A stretch of DNA of 64,000 bases, taken from positions 87,609,528 through 87,673,527 of the forward strand of contig CM034312.1 of NCBI GenBank assembly GCA_019925795.1, given 5' to 3'. The stretch comes from Dendrobium chrysotoxum. Lineage: Eukaryota > Streptophyta > Magnoliopsida > Asparagales > Orchidaceae. Position 1 is the stretch's first letter. Every line of letters begins with the position of its first letter. Below, piece by piece: positions 24,701 to 34,300 of this stretch. The notes under the pieces are model-generated. The model ran no database searches. It was not told the DNA's origin and was given only the letters and a program-made list of their open reading frames with translations. Position numbers and translations under genes: made by a program.

Positions 24701-27700
24701 AAATGTTTTTAAATTTCAATCCTGAGATGGAAACCCTGATTTTTAAAAGCAAGATGCAGGAATTTTTTATCCTACATATAATTTATTTGGACTTGAGGTA
24801 CATTGAAATGGACATATTGCATGTTCTATGTAAGATCGTATAGATAGAGACTGATGATTGTGATACCATGAAAATTTCCGACTAATGTATGATTGTGATG
24901 TATCTTTCTTTCATCTTGATCGGAACATATGATCAATACAGAGTTTTATAAGCATTTTTAATGGAAGTACCCTACCTTTTAATGTTGGAAACTTGGAACT
25001 GGGAACGACAATTATTGATCAAGCTGTAAATGCCATAGCTTCCATTCAGATGAATTATCATTTAAAGATGTTCCATTCATTGGTGTTGCATGACTATTTA
25101 TGAAAGAAGAGCGGATTAAGGTTGATCGGAGCTTGGTGGTGTTATGTTTTCATGAATGTATTTGTTCCTGTGACCTTTTGACTTGTCTTTGTATTAGGTA
25201 ATCCACCTGTATTTTCTGATTTGAACTTTTGAAGTATAGTTTCATATGTTATCTTGCTCCAATTCATATAATTAAGCCAATAATGTGCTGCATGTAAAAC
25301 TTATTTGCTTTCTTTATTTTTTTGTTCAGCCTAAAACGCTCAAGGAAGTTTCAACCTGAAGATAGAATATTTTCTCTGTCATCAGCTACCTCTCCAGCTG
25401 TAAGTGCATCAACCACTAAATACTAATAGAACTAATATCAACATTTTATTTTATTTTCCAATATTATAATGATGCAGGATAAACATGAATGAACTAGAAG
25501 TTGAGAAGATGAAAAATAAAAATCGAATAAAATCTAAAGAGGGAAGAGTACGGACAAGAAAGTACAACATATACAAGCTTTACACTTGTATAAATAGAAT
25601 ACCTTTCTAAAAAAATTTCAACTTTTGCACTTGATCGATCGTCGAATTCTCAAGAGTATATAAAGAAGAAATATCTTCATCATATTTGTCAATAGCAAAT
25701 AGTGCACTATATTATATAGGTCTCTGAGAACTATAGTCTACAGTGCATGACATAACGTGCATTATTTATAATTGCAATGCTTGTCATGACCTGACTTCAA
25801 AATTTTGTATATCAAGATGTGAACAGACGATTGGATGAACTTTTTCATATCATATCTACAAACTCCGAAGTCAATGTCAAAGTAAAATTAATAGTCATTC
25901 TTAAAATAACATCATCAATACAATGAAAGAGATGTAATACAACGAAAGAGTCACCACTTCATAAAGTTTATTCTAAACAAAAAATACAACAATTCTAATA
26001 TTATTTTTCAATCATTTAGATAATTTAAATATGATTCTTTTATAGCACCACATCTACGATGCATAGATTCTCTACTCCTGCTCATTCAGTTTTAAATATC
26101 TTATCTTGAAAATAGTAATTAAATTGGTAAGTTGTCAATATAACTTAGTGGATATATCTTATCTCCAAGTTATAGTAATATAAAAGAAATTAGAAAACAA
26201 CATGTGTGCTTGTCATAATAGATAAATCAGTATAAAATCATTTGATAGTTAATTCTATGCAAAGATGATAATGCAGGAGATTTTGAAACATTTTTTTTAT
26301 ATAGTAATAACATAAATAAGAGAACCATATGAAATCTCATCTTATTTGCCTCATTTTATATATTAATTCCATCAAAGAAGCATTGTCTAAATTATATCAT
26401 TCAAGACACTTCAATATTAATATTCTTTTACAATTTTACATGCTGGTATATTAACGTCCCCAGCTAATATTGTAAGTGTGTGAATCGTTAGTCAATATAT
26501 ACATGCAATCATTTTTATCTATTTCATTTCATTATATTTTCGTATCATCCAATATCTTTTTATAATAAGTAGTGCATTATTTAAACATAACAAGAGACCT
26601 ATAACATTCATTTCAACATGATCAATATATTTAGAATAAGATAAATCATAAGTAACGTGCAATAATATTTGAATGGACCAATATCAATATCAGTTGATGC
26701 ATTGGATTTAGAGGAAATAATATTGTCATTATAATTTTGAAATAAGAGTACCCACCTAATTGCAGAAGTTTTGATAAATATATTTCTTTTTACTATATAT
26801 TAATCACCTTATTTAGTAATATCTTTCTTTCATTTAAGTATAAAAAATACTCTTAGTTATTTTTATTTTTATTCAAATATATATGATAATTAATATTTGC
26901 AAACCCTCAATTTTATAGTTAACATATCATTTTAATTAAAATATTAACCTTTCAACTTTTATTTCAAATGTACATATTATAACGTTAAATCTTTATTTAC
27001 TTTGCTCTTTTAAATTCTATCTACATTACAACTTTAACATTTCTTAAATTTATTTTATAGCATAAGGACATGGAACTTTAGATTAAATTCTTCTTAATAG
27101 TTTCTCATTAAATTTTATTTTTCAAATAATGTGTTAAACTTATATATAAATAGATGATAATAATTTAACTTTCAAGGTGTTTGAATGAAAATATGATGTT
27201 TTGCACATAGCGTTTCTATCTCCCCTTGAACCATGAACAGATAAATTAGGCATCAGTTCTTCACTAACCTCGCCACCCCACCCCCCCTAACTGACCCACC
27301 CCCCCACACACAAAGGCCGAACTCTGAAATTCTATTGTTGTTTCTTAAAATTTGTCTTTATAGTTACTTTCACAAAATTCTTGTAAAGATTATAGTCTCC
27401 TTACTAAACCAACTTAATCACCTTAATTTTGGCATTTATAGCTACATCGCTATCCCCTCTCTAAAAAATGACTTCAGAAAACTTGCCTCCTAGATGAACA
27501 AATTGCATGGATTTTCTCCTTCCACCTAACAGATTTGTTTCTACTTCAAGGATTACATTGTTCACAATTGATGCAATTAGCTTCCATTTTTTAGAATAGA
27601 GATCCCTTTTCCAGGCTGCTTATTTGTTTCAAGAGGTTCCACAAAAAGACTCTTCCATGGATGCACACTACAAATGGTACTGTTTGCTCCCATTTCTCTG

Positions 27701-29889
27701 AGGCCCTTCATCTCTTTTTACCTCAGGGTTGATTTTCCATCTCTTTTCTTCTTTAGGCTAGTTTTTATTTTTTTGGCTTTACAATAGAAGAACCTCTAGT
27801 TTGTTTCTTCCTTCGTAGCACTGTCAACTTTTAGTGTCATTTTTTATTGATTTTATCGTGTTTTTTTTTTCTCGTCCTAAGTTGCCTTATTTCAATTGGC
27901 AATGGCAGTATTGTCGTCATTTTAGGATAAATTTAACCATTCCTTCTTATCTTTTAGGATTCTCTATTACAAATGGAGGTTTGAAGGTCTTGTAATAGCT
28001 ATTATGATGATTGTAAGGAAAAGATGATGTTTTGTATGGCAGGCTGTCTGCTATCTTCCCTCAAAATTTTCAAGGCTTCCACAATAGTTCCATTGAGACC
28101 ATATCGTGTCACTATATATTCTAAATTCTCGGGTTCACCTTTCAAATTTTTGCTAGCCCAAACCAACTCTTGGTCAAATTTCCTTGAAATTACTCGTTTT
28201 AATACCGTTTGTATTATTCTGTGTCTACCACTCGCTAAATTGTTTTCCAATTTGTCATGGATAATATCACTTATCTCTGCTTTATTTTCCAGGTTGAAGA
28301 GCACATATCTGGACGAGATGGTGAGGCTTTCAGTAGTTGCAGTATGTTGATTCTTTAGTATCTAACTGCATCTATTTTATATATAGCCGAAGGAAGGTCC
28401 GATTATGCACCTGGTCGATTAAAAGCTGGAAGTAACCCTGCGAATGGACAGTAAGTAGCTAATTCTTCTCATCATTTAATATAAAATAGATAATACCGGG
28501 CTACAGTAATATTGAAACCTTTTCTATACCAGTGCAGTTTATGAAGATTTTGGAAAGGACTTATCTGAGTTCAATTGAACTTCTAACTGATTAGAAATTT
28601 TTGCAAAGAGATCGAATAGATGCAATGGGCCCTTTCCCAGGCATGAGAGGCAGATTAGGTGGCCATCACCGTACAAATGTTAAAAAAAGTGTCTAAATTA
28701 GTCATAGTGATAACAGAAGCTCAGTTTTTAACTAAAATCGTAAACTGAACGGGAGACTCCTGCAATGGTTGCTTGAGTAAATTTAAAACCACTTGAGACA
28801 AGAATAAGAAAATTTAGCATAGTTTGATTATTACCCTTATTTTTGAAGCTTAAATCTCTTGTTTTCACTTTAAAAACTCTGGAAATAGATAATTTCTTGG
28901 GTTTATATTTACTCATCCTTATGTGCACCTCAAAGTCACTTGGTCTCAATAGCTGGAGAGGGGAAAAAGTAGTTTCTTTGTTTAGGCTTTAATGGTTACT
29001 TGCTCCCTTATCCAGTCAAACTTGTGGGAATGAACAAAATCCAATTTTTTTGAAATAGGATTAATTACTTTACCTGTGCAAAGGTGGAAAAAATGAGCTT
29101 TTTTGTCCTGCCATTTGTGCCAATAACTTGTGTCAAACACACACACATGTAAATCAACACCTTCAAGTATATCACTGGTCATTCATGAGTAAATGTCAGT
29201 GGGATAAGTATATTCTGATTATTTTAATTTACTGATTTGATGACAAATAAAATTAAATGGCCGTTTGGTCGGTTGAAAAAAGAATGCAGAGTAAAATGCA
29301 ATTCAGTGTAAATGAATGCAATTTATTTAAATATTTGGAGTTGTTTTGATGAGTTTAAAATAAATACAATTGATTATTTTTTTGTTTGGTTTGAAGTAAA
29401 ATGAATGCGATGTAAAAGCTCAAAGATGGCGGTGGCTGGTAGGGGCGACCGACAGTAGTTGACGGTGGTGGTGGCCCGTGGTGGTTGTTGGCGGCCAAAA
29501 GTGCATTGCAGTGGCAACTACAAAAATTTACAGCGTATTTAGAAATCGGTCAAATATGACACTTTTCAAATACACCAAAATTGGACTAGAGAGTATTTTT
29601 CAAAAATTTGTTCTGCATTTTTTTTACTTCAAACCAAATGCCAATATTTTCAAAATTCTTGCATTTGAAATATTTTATACCCCTTCAAATCAAACAACCC
29701 CTTAATGGCAATCATGGGATTGTTAAATACATATGATGACATCATGACCATATTGTATGCATCATTCTTATCATCAGAGGGAAGCCAAAGAAAGGTGGCA
29801 GGATTTCACTAAGAGAAGGAAAGAGAATTCGGCCATCCAATGAGCAAGAAATTGAAGATGAAGATGATGCTGATCTCAGCTTGAGATGA
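13603..29889 (+). CDS. EAF6: EAF6, NuA4-type histone acetyltransferase subunit (7 coding exons)
   Basis: CDS = join(13603..13615, 13687..13781, 15574..15674, 25330..25399, 28293..28320, 28387..28450, 29778..29889), 483 nt, 160 aa. Eaf6/MEAF6 proteins are small non-catalytic subunits of MYST-family histone acetyltransferase complexes (NuA4 in yeast and plants) that help hold the catalytic subunit in the nucleus. Seen here: a start resembling plant Eaf6 (MESEGQ), a coiled-coil-like segment at about residues 15-36 (LLSKRDKLQEELRSIEKQ), the family signature at residues 44-62 (YLQES, GN, KGFEGFL), the conserved RKFQPEDRIFSLSS block at 75-88, a Lys/Gly-rich tail (GKPKKGG) and an acidic end. All introns are GT-AG and all phases join. 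Length is close to plant homologues. The identity is firm; exon 1 is the least certain part because it is only 13 nt. Confidence 0.93.
13687..13781 (+). CDS. EAF6: EAF6 coding exon 2
   Basis: The acceptor is TTTTTCTAG and the donor CAG/GTTTAA. The exon encodes residues 5-36, including the Leu/Lys/Glu-rich helix expected to form the coiled coil with partner subunits. An alternative downstream Met at 13719 could serve as start if exon 1 is not used. Confidence 0.92.
15574..15674 (+). CDS. EAF6: EAF6 coding exon 3
   Basis: The acceptor is CCTACAAG and the donor AA/GTAAGC. It encodes VYDLETSYLQES and the KGFEGFL block, the most conserved part of the Eaf6 domain. The donor lies only 24 bases before a (CT)n tract. 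Confidence 0.95.
15698..15727 (+). repeat. (CT)n microsatellite
   Basis: About 15 uninterrupted CT units just inside intron 3 of EAF6, starting 24 bases after the exon 3 donor. Confidence 0.95.
15728..17820. other. Intron 3 of EAF6, first part: no element resolved
   Basis: T-rich intronic sequence. Around 16560-16780, A/T-rich blocks ('ttattttagtattttaggttatttt') resemble LTR tails of plant retroelements, but no boundaries or coding motifs are visible. Confidence 0.4.
17821..17853 (+). repeat. Poly-T followed by poly-G tract
   Basis: A T run at 17821-17834, a short GGGTGT linker, then a G run at 17841-17853. The G-rich tract marks the left edge of the duplicated segment that recurs at 19.1 kb, where the same place is a (GGGGGT)n tract. 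Confidence 0.9.
17854..18228 (+). repeat. Duplicated segment, copy A
   Basis: This segment is nearly identical to 19128-19457, with an offset of about 1258 bases (for example GGTTGACTAATAATGTGG at 17883 versus the same word with one change at 19141). Its second half (18047-18228, starting CACAAGACTTAGTATGA) also recurs, more diverged, as copy B from 18230, with the MITE inserted inside copy B. Confidence 0.85.
18230..18905 (+). repeat. Duplicated half-segment, copy B, split by a MITE
   Basis: 18230-18314 and 18806-18905 together align to 18047-18228. The MITE at 18315 entered after this local duplication, because it is absent from copies A and C. Confidence 0.75.
18307..18813. mobile_element. 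hAT-type MITE with perfect 8-bp target duplications
   Basis: The element proper is 18315-18805 (491 bp). It starts TAGGGGTGTCAAAATC and ends TTTGACACCCCTA, a terminal inverted repeat with ends TAGGGGTGTCAAA. It is flanked by identical 8-base direct repeats GTCACATG at 18307-18314 and 18806-18813. An 8-bp target duplication is the rule for hAT elements. The subterminal DNA consists of many ACCCG and CGGGT words in both orientations, able to fold into long hairpins. The centre (18480-18600) is very GC-rich. No transposase is encoded, so it is non-autonomous. It lies in intron 3 of EAF6. Confidence 0.92.
18906..19077 (+). repeat. Repeat block shared with 20.53 kb
   Basis: Starting near 19003, CCTACCCATAACCTTTACCC and the following 70 bases ending at 'cactaaggcaaa' recur at 20529-20603 with few changes. 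This links the two sides of the retroelement fragment between them. Confidence 0.75.
19078..19131 (+). repeat. (GGGGGT)n microsatellite
   Basis: Consecutive GGGGGT hexamers followed by an uninterrupted G tract. Such a run could form a G-quadruplex on the sense strand of EAF6 intron 3. Confidence 0.92.
19132..19457 (+). repeat. Duplicated segment, copy C
   Basis: This is the counterpart of copy A, about 1258 bases further on, with few substitutions and small indels. It ends where the retroelement-like sequence starts near 19458. Confidence 0.85.
19458..20528 (+). mobile_element. 3' end of an LTR retroelement with one LTR
   Basis: 19458-19751 is a decayed 3' coding end: the open stretch 19562-19759 reads YEKRKSHLQAQFNKEKE and is helix-rich, with no known domain. 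AGGGGAGAATC at 19741-19751 is a plausible polypurine tract. The LTR then runs from TGATG (19752) to CATCA (20528), 777 bp, with inverted terminal words TGATG/CATCA. Inside it, TATTTATAAGG near 20109 is a TATA-like box. The 5' LTR and most of the interior are missing. It lies in intron 3 of EAF6, same orientation. Confidence 0.65.
20529..20832 (+). other. Intron 3 DNA after the LTR; starts with the shared repeat block
   Basis: The first 75 bases duplicate the block near 19003. The rest is AT-rich with nothing recognised. Confidence 0.5.
20833..21290 (+). repeat. Tandem duplication, about 221-bp period
   Basis: GATTATTGTTT(C/A)AGTTAATAAA begins at 20834 and again at 21055. The copies share the later words 'cttatcatgata', 'tattgcaattccaagta' and 'catcttctaggaatacca'. 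There are moderate differences and one small insertion. Confidence 0.85.
21291..22500. other. Intron 3 of EAF6, possible captured coding fragment at 21868-22062
   Basis: A 64-codon open frame at 21868-22062 has ordinary-looking amino-acid content (MYDVWDCSEMKPIYS at the start, LPPHPGDPTWKKGLVHV later) and ends in TAG. I do not recognise the protein and find no partner exon. It could be a captured gene fragment or the remains of a transposon protein. The rest is AT-rich. Confidence 0.3.
22524..22659 (+). repeat. Tandem repeat, 66-bp period, two copies
   Basis: CTTTCTCATTG at 22524 and CTCTCTCATTG at 22590 each start a copy that contains AACCAACACTCCCTCTCT and CTCTAGAATCTTTTT. The second copy has a small insertion. 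Confidence 0.9.
22692..23256 (+). repeat. 5' LTR
   Basis: 565 bp, TG...CA ends, collinear with the 3' LTR and a little longer because of small indels. Contains AATAAAG near 23143, a possible poly(A) signal. Confidence 0.9.
23260..23271 (+). other. Primer binding site (initiator tRNA-Met type)
   Basis: TGGTATCAGAGC lies 3 bases after the 5' LTR. This is the standard plant retroelement sequence complementary to the 3' end of initiator tRNA-Met. Confidence 0.93.
23400..23940 (+). pseudogene. Fused gag/pol remnant of the LTR element
   Basis: The frame 23400-23879 starts with a heptad-rich gag-like segment (VEVLEGEIRQLKYEISDLQ, coiled-coil pattern). It then passes directly into the reverse-transcriptase approach sequence of Ty3/gypsy elements (LLQYREVF, REYEHAIILK) and, after a TAG at 23877, into DEIKRLIKEMLEAGIVEPP. 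It breaks off before the catalytic domains. Protease and the rest of RT, RNase H and integrase are absent. The order shows that a deletion joined gag to the RT edge. Confidence 0.8.
24039..24585 (+). repeat. 3' LTR
   Basis: 547 bp, same ends as the 5' LTR. It is preceded by the purine-rich GGGAGGAGAGTAT that serves as polypurine tract. Several substitutions between the LTRs indicate that the insertion is not very recent. Confidence 0.9.
24586..25329 (+). other. End of EAF6 intron 3
   Basis: No exon or element is recognised. The last 30 bases are pyrimidine-rich and end in TTGTTCAG, the acceptor of exon 4. Confidence 0.5.
25330..25399 (+). CDS. EAF6: EAF6 coding exon 4
   Basis: The acceptor is TTGTTCAG and the donor GCT/GTAAGT. 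It encodes the LKRSRKFQPEDRIFSLSS block, which corresponds to the RKF..(A/E)(E/D)R(L/I)FS.SS motif found from animals to plants. Confidence 0.95.
25400..28292 (+). other. EAF6 intron 4: AT-rich, no intact element
   Basis: About 2.9 kb. Most is AT-rich with no recognisable features. There is a C-rich patch at 27260-27310. Near the 3' end an antisense open frame (28304-28002) of 100 codons is unusually long for this composition, but I do not recognise it. Confidence 0.5.
28293..28320 (+). CDS. EAF6: EAF6 coding exon 5 (28 nt)
   Basis: The acceptor is TTATTTTCCAG and the donor ATG/GTGAGG. It encodes VEEHISGRD, matching the EE...GRD stretch after the conserved domain in plant homologues. Confidence 0.88.
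28387..28450 (+). CDS. EAF6: EAF6 coding exon 6
   Basis: The acceptor is TATATATAG after a 66-bp intron; the donor is ACA/GTAAGT. It encodes AEGRSDYAPGRLKAGSNPANG, a low-complexity linker present in plant Eaf6. Other AG dinucleotides inside the short intron break the frame. Confidence 0.88.
28451..29264 (+). other. EAF6 intron 6, first part
   Basis: No gene or element is recognised in this AT-rich stretch. Confidence 0.45.
29265..29702. mobile_element. MITE in EAF6 intron 6
   Basis: The left end 'GGCCGTTTGGTCGG' and the reverse complement of the right end 'GGGGTTGTTTGATTTG' form an imperfect terminal inverted repeat. A second inverted pair lies inside: TTTGGTTTGAAGTAAAATG near 29391 and ACTTCAAACCAAATG near 29627. 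Flanks TTAAAT and TTAAT may be a decayed target duplication. A GGTGG-rich centre (29427-29500) carries no transposase. The end structure resembles hAT-like MITEs. Confidence 0.6.
29778..29889 (+). CDS. EAF6: EAF6 coding exon 7 and stop
   Basis: The acceptor is TTATCATCAG. The exon starts by completing a Gln codon, then GKPKKGGRISLREGKRIRP and an acidic tail (EDEDDADLS) before TGA at 29887-29889. The basic-then-acidic order is the same in plant homologues. Confidence 0.94.
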
Positions 29890-31141
29890 GGTTTGCTGTA
29901 ATCTGACCATAAATGTGAGGACAAATCCGTTTGATTAGTGTAAATTTGCATGCTTCAAGTTTACATGCATTTCCGGTCTTTAGAGATGAATGCATAATTA
30001 ATTTTATTTCTGAATTTGTACTAGGGATAGTGGACTAAGTAAACTTGTATAATGACACATTGCATAAATCCTTGTTTATCCAGATATGTATTAAGGTCAG
30101 AAACATCCATATCTGTAACTTCAATTTACTGTTGCAGCATGCCTGCCTTCATCTTGGAGCATATTAGGTTACTGAATTTTTGTGTGTGTTGATTTGATAG
30201 CATGACCTTTTGAAGGGCTTATTAAGACATTTTCCATTTACCAGATGTAATGAGTTGGTTTTCATTGGGGTGTCATCATATTAGCTAGTGTGGATTTATT
30301 GTTACTGCTAACTAATATATTGAGTATAGTTGCTGTAGTGGCTCGTTGGCAACCATTTCATGTTGCCAGTCAATTAGTTTGAGAATACAACATTCAACTG
30401 ATAAACCACAATATAATGTATAAATTCTTCCTTAAATAAAGAATAAATTTTATGAGAATAAAATCTAGCGGCATTTGTCAGGTTACAGTAAAGACATCAT
30501 GCCTGTTTCTACATGACCTCTTCTAGGCCAAGAGAGTAATTAGTAGAGCTCGTAGGTTTAAGAATATCATGTCATACAGCTCTCCATCAATTTCCTCCTA
30601 CTTTGCACAGTTCATTTACCCAAATATTATTATGTAAGCATCCTTCATTAATCATAATACCATATATTCTATCAAATTCTCTCTCTAAAAACCAAGTTTT
30701 ACTTTAATGAACCAAAAACCCTCTAAAATTTGGTTTTCATGTAGGCCGAGTTGAAAGCCCGGTCTATTTTTGTAACCTTTGTAACCTACACTGATCAATG
30801 CATAATCGCCATATAAAAAAAATGATGAATATTGCAGTCATGATTGCTATAAATGGATAACAAAAGCTTTTGAAAAAGCTCAATTTTGTTCAAATCATAA
30901 CCTTTCATTCACCAATAACATTACTACTATGCAAACAAGTCACACGATGTGAAATTACTGGCTTCCCCAATATACTTTGAGATCCATGTTCTATCGTGTG
31001 CTACACGAGGAGACAGAAATTGCTTTCTTTTCTATAGGTTAGGGAATAAACACTGGCAGAAATTTCCGTACTATTAATGCCTACATGTGACAGATGAAAT
31101 ACAAAGAATATAGGAGTGAGCAAAGATCCGAGAGCATGATA
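29890..31141. other. Convergent intergenic region between EAF6 and the PLC-like gene
   Basis: It holds the 3' UTRs of both genes. AATAAAG and AATAAATTT near 30435-30450 are possible poly(A) signals for EAF6. The UTR ends cannot be placed without transcripts, and the two UTRs could overlap. Confidence 0.6.
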
Positions 31142-31339
31142 TCAGATCATGCCTACCAGTGACAAAATTGAGATCATTGAACAGTAAAACAGGTTCATTT
31201 CCATAAATGAAAAAGATTTGGTTCTCATAAGTGACCCTGAAAATTCCACATACCCAGCATAGGTTCCTCCATGGTCACCTGGCCGAGTTGGAGTAGAACT
31301 TGAACTGATGTTTTTGCATACCCCAAATGGGGCTCCAGG
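31142..31339 (-). CDS. PLC-like gene, last exon
   Basis: The acceptor on the minus strand is TTTTGCAG/CCTGGAGCC. It encodes PGAPFGVCKNIS, a Ser/Thr/Gly-rich linker and a hydrophobic tail, ending in TGA (31144-31142). 65 codons plus stop. Confidence 0.88.
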   Translation of the reverse strand, partial: PGAPFGVCKNISSSSTPTRPGDHGGTYAGYVEFSGSLMRTKSFSFMEMNLFYCSMISILSLVGMI

Positions 31340-34300
31340 CTGCAAAAGTCATACACTGAATATGGTGATTTATTTAAATTCTGAGAATATTTCTAATAAT
31401 AATCAAACCCGCATGGCGAAATAACAAATTTAAATTTATATACATTTCCAAAGTTCTAAAATCTTGCTAAATTGATTATTTCAGAAAAATAATTAAAATA
31501 ATTAGATTTTTCTCATGTATAACCTACATATAATCTATTATTTATTACTATCTACTTCAGCTTTGACAACCTTCATGCTCTCTTCAACTTATCAATGGAT
31601 TTGCCCCAACTATTTTCTGTTATTATTATTTTTTTTTAACATTCACTGCATTCATCTTGAAGATTTACTACTATAAAATTCAACTTATTGTACCTATATA
31701 TTTAAACAAGTTGTTTCCAAGTTGAGGAGCTTGCTTCTTTAGCTCTTGATGCACATTTCACACCATCTCATGCTTAAGATATCATCATAAAAACACATGA
31801 AATCAACTTCAAAATTTAAAATATTAGCACTCATCTTTTAAATCTAGGAAATACGCTGCTCTCATTGCCTGTGCCTGGCTTATTGATACGAGACACTTGC
31901 CTATGCATGCCTTAAAAATAAGGCCCACCTGGGAGATATGCAAGGCGTTATGGCCTCATCTAGCCTTGTTCGCGCACCTAAGCGTCTCTACCTTATCTTT
32001 ACCAATACAAAATCTAACATATATTGATTGAAAACTCACAAGCAAAAATAAGATACATTGAGCATATACGTGTGGGCTCCAAAAGGCTTATGGTTCATGT
32101 GAACTTAAAAAGAGTATATTCAGGAAACAAATTAATGTAACCAAATTTCCTTGGTGTTTTGGGTTTTATTTCAATCCGAAATCATTACTTCTTATGGGCA
32201 CAAGTCCCCATGCTCAAACACCTTTCCCATTTAGGAAAGTTTTTCTAATTAAGAACATTGTCAGTCAGACCCGATTTGTTTGGTAGGCAACCCCTCTTGT
32301 TCCAATTATCATGTTAGCAGGTGCAAAAAAGAGTGGGTTATGGTGATGGAGGTGAGCACTTGCCAAGCTCTAACAATTCCATTATCCATGGCGTCATTGG
32401 ATGAATTAGAGAACCTTCAATAGGATTTGTTGGTTTCAATGTCATTGAGTTTTATGTTATACTCATGGGCAAAGGAAGGTTTTTACAACCATTTGTACTG
32501 CAAGTCTTTCGACTTTGGTTGTGATTCTTAGGTTTCTTGTTAGCAATTATAGTTACCTCATCAAAGGAGGTTCCATAAAGATTAAGAGTGGTGACATCCT
32601 GAAGGTAGTATAACTCTTCGTGATTAAGCTCCGAGTTGTTCGATTAGCATAGGACTTGTAATGATGAGAGAATTGCGTGGCCTAGAGGCATGCAATAAAG
32701 ATAGCTACAGCTCAAAGTATTGAACATGATCGACAACAACTTAGAAAGACAACAACTTAGAAAGCTATCATCGCCATTATAGTTCTATGAGAATTGGCAT
32801 AGGCTTATCATAAGATGGGAATGACACCCAAAAAAAAAATCAGCATTACCATCAAGGATGCATCGTCGAAATATAATTCCCAGCTCAAGGGCTAGACCCT
32901 GTGCTACGAGGATTAGAGGGATTGATGTGCCTTTACAAATTCAAAGGCTTGTTAACAAACACTATCCTATATAAAAGAGACTTGTGTTTATAACTAAAAA
33001 TTCTCCACTTGAATTGAAATTAAGTTGTGGGCTCCTAAAATTCACGCCCGGCCTCTCCGCGGACCCCTTTATTTTCTTTTTCTTTGGCTCATCGAGGAGA
33101 GTTTTAACGCTCAAGTTTCGAGGTAAATTTTCAGAAGGCAGATTGGGTTTTGAATAGATATTACCCAGAGATTTCGCCCTCATTTTACGAGGACATTATG
33201 ATCTGAGTTCGAGTTTCTTATAGGCGCAAACCCCTAAAGTTAATTACCCCTCCCGATAGCGCGAGAGACTTTCGATTAAGGCTAGTTGTCAAATAGATAC
33301 GTAGAGATACATGATACCTGGTGTATAGCAGCAACATGGGTTTAGTTTTTAAGCTTAATATTTAAAATTGGAACTTTTATCATCTTGCACTTAAAGCGGA
33401 TGGTGGGGGAATGGATGATGGACCCGATCAAGATCCCATGATTCCGTCATCCCGGGTCATCATGATCCCTGATCTACTTAGTTAGAGAAGATAGTTGACC
33501 TAACATGACAGAAGGATCCTTGTCGGCAGCCATGGGTTGCTTCGTCAAAGGGTACCTTGTAGACCTAGGGTGAATATTTGTTTAAGAGGATAAATTTGAA
33601 TTCACCTTAGCTAACAGAGGTTTTGATGCCCCATCAATCATATCATATTGATTCATATTTCAAGGATTTGAAGCCATTGGGGAACATTCGTGCTCTAATC
33701 ATGACCGTAATTTAGTCGTACCATTTAGCAGCAAAACCACCCGGTTCAGAGGATCCCGGTCATAACCGTTCACTTGTGGTGCCATTTAGCTCAAAACTCA
33801 TGTTGTGGTGCCATTTAGCAGTGAAACCACCGGTTAGATGACACATGCCACGTCCTTACTGGTAGGAGACTGTTTAAGAATAAATTCTAATGATGTTCTC
33901 GGCCAGACATTAGCTCTTTCTGAGCTGAAGCGATTTTTTAAAATTTGTACACATCGGCAAATTATTGCGGAGGGTGGATGAATTTTGCTTTAAGTGTTTG
34001 ATGATTAATTTCAAATTTAAACATCTTGAATTTTGATATTTTTAGATTTTGAATTTTTATGAGAATTTGGGAGCATTTCGCATATTTGGGGTATTTTTGA
34101 ATATTTGTGATCCCCTCCGGTTGAGATTTTCCATCAACACGGCCGTCATCGGGGTTTTTTATGAGCAAATTTATTTTGTTGGTTGAATCTTGTCGACTCT
34201 GTTACTTGCCGATAGCGAATCATGTTCGTCATCGGCTTTATGTCTTTATTAATGAATTTTTCTTGTTATAGACCTTGAAAGCCTAACATGAATGTATAAA

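Noticed and set aside
29478..29705. 75-codon plus-strand frame near the end of EAF6 intron 6
   Set aside because: It lies within the MITE and is not joined by valid splice sites to the gene.
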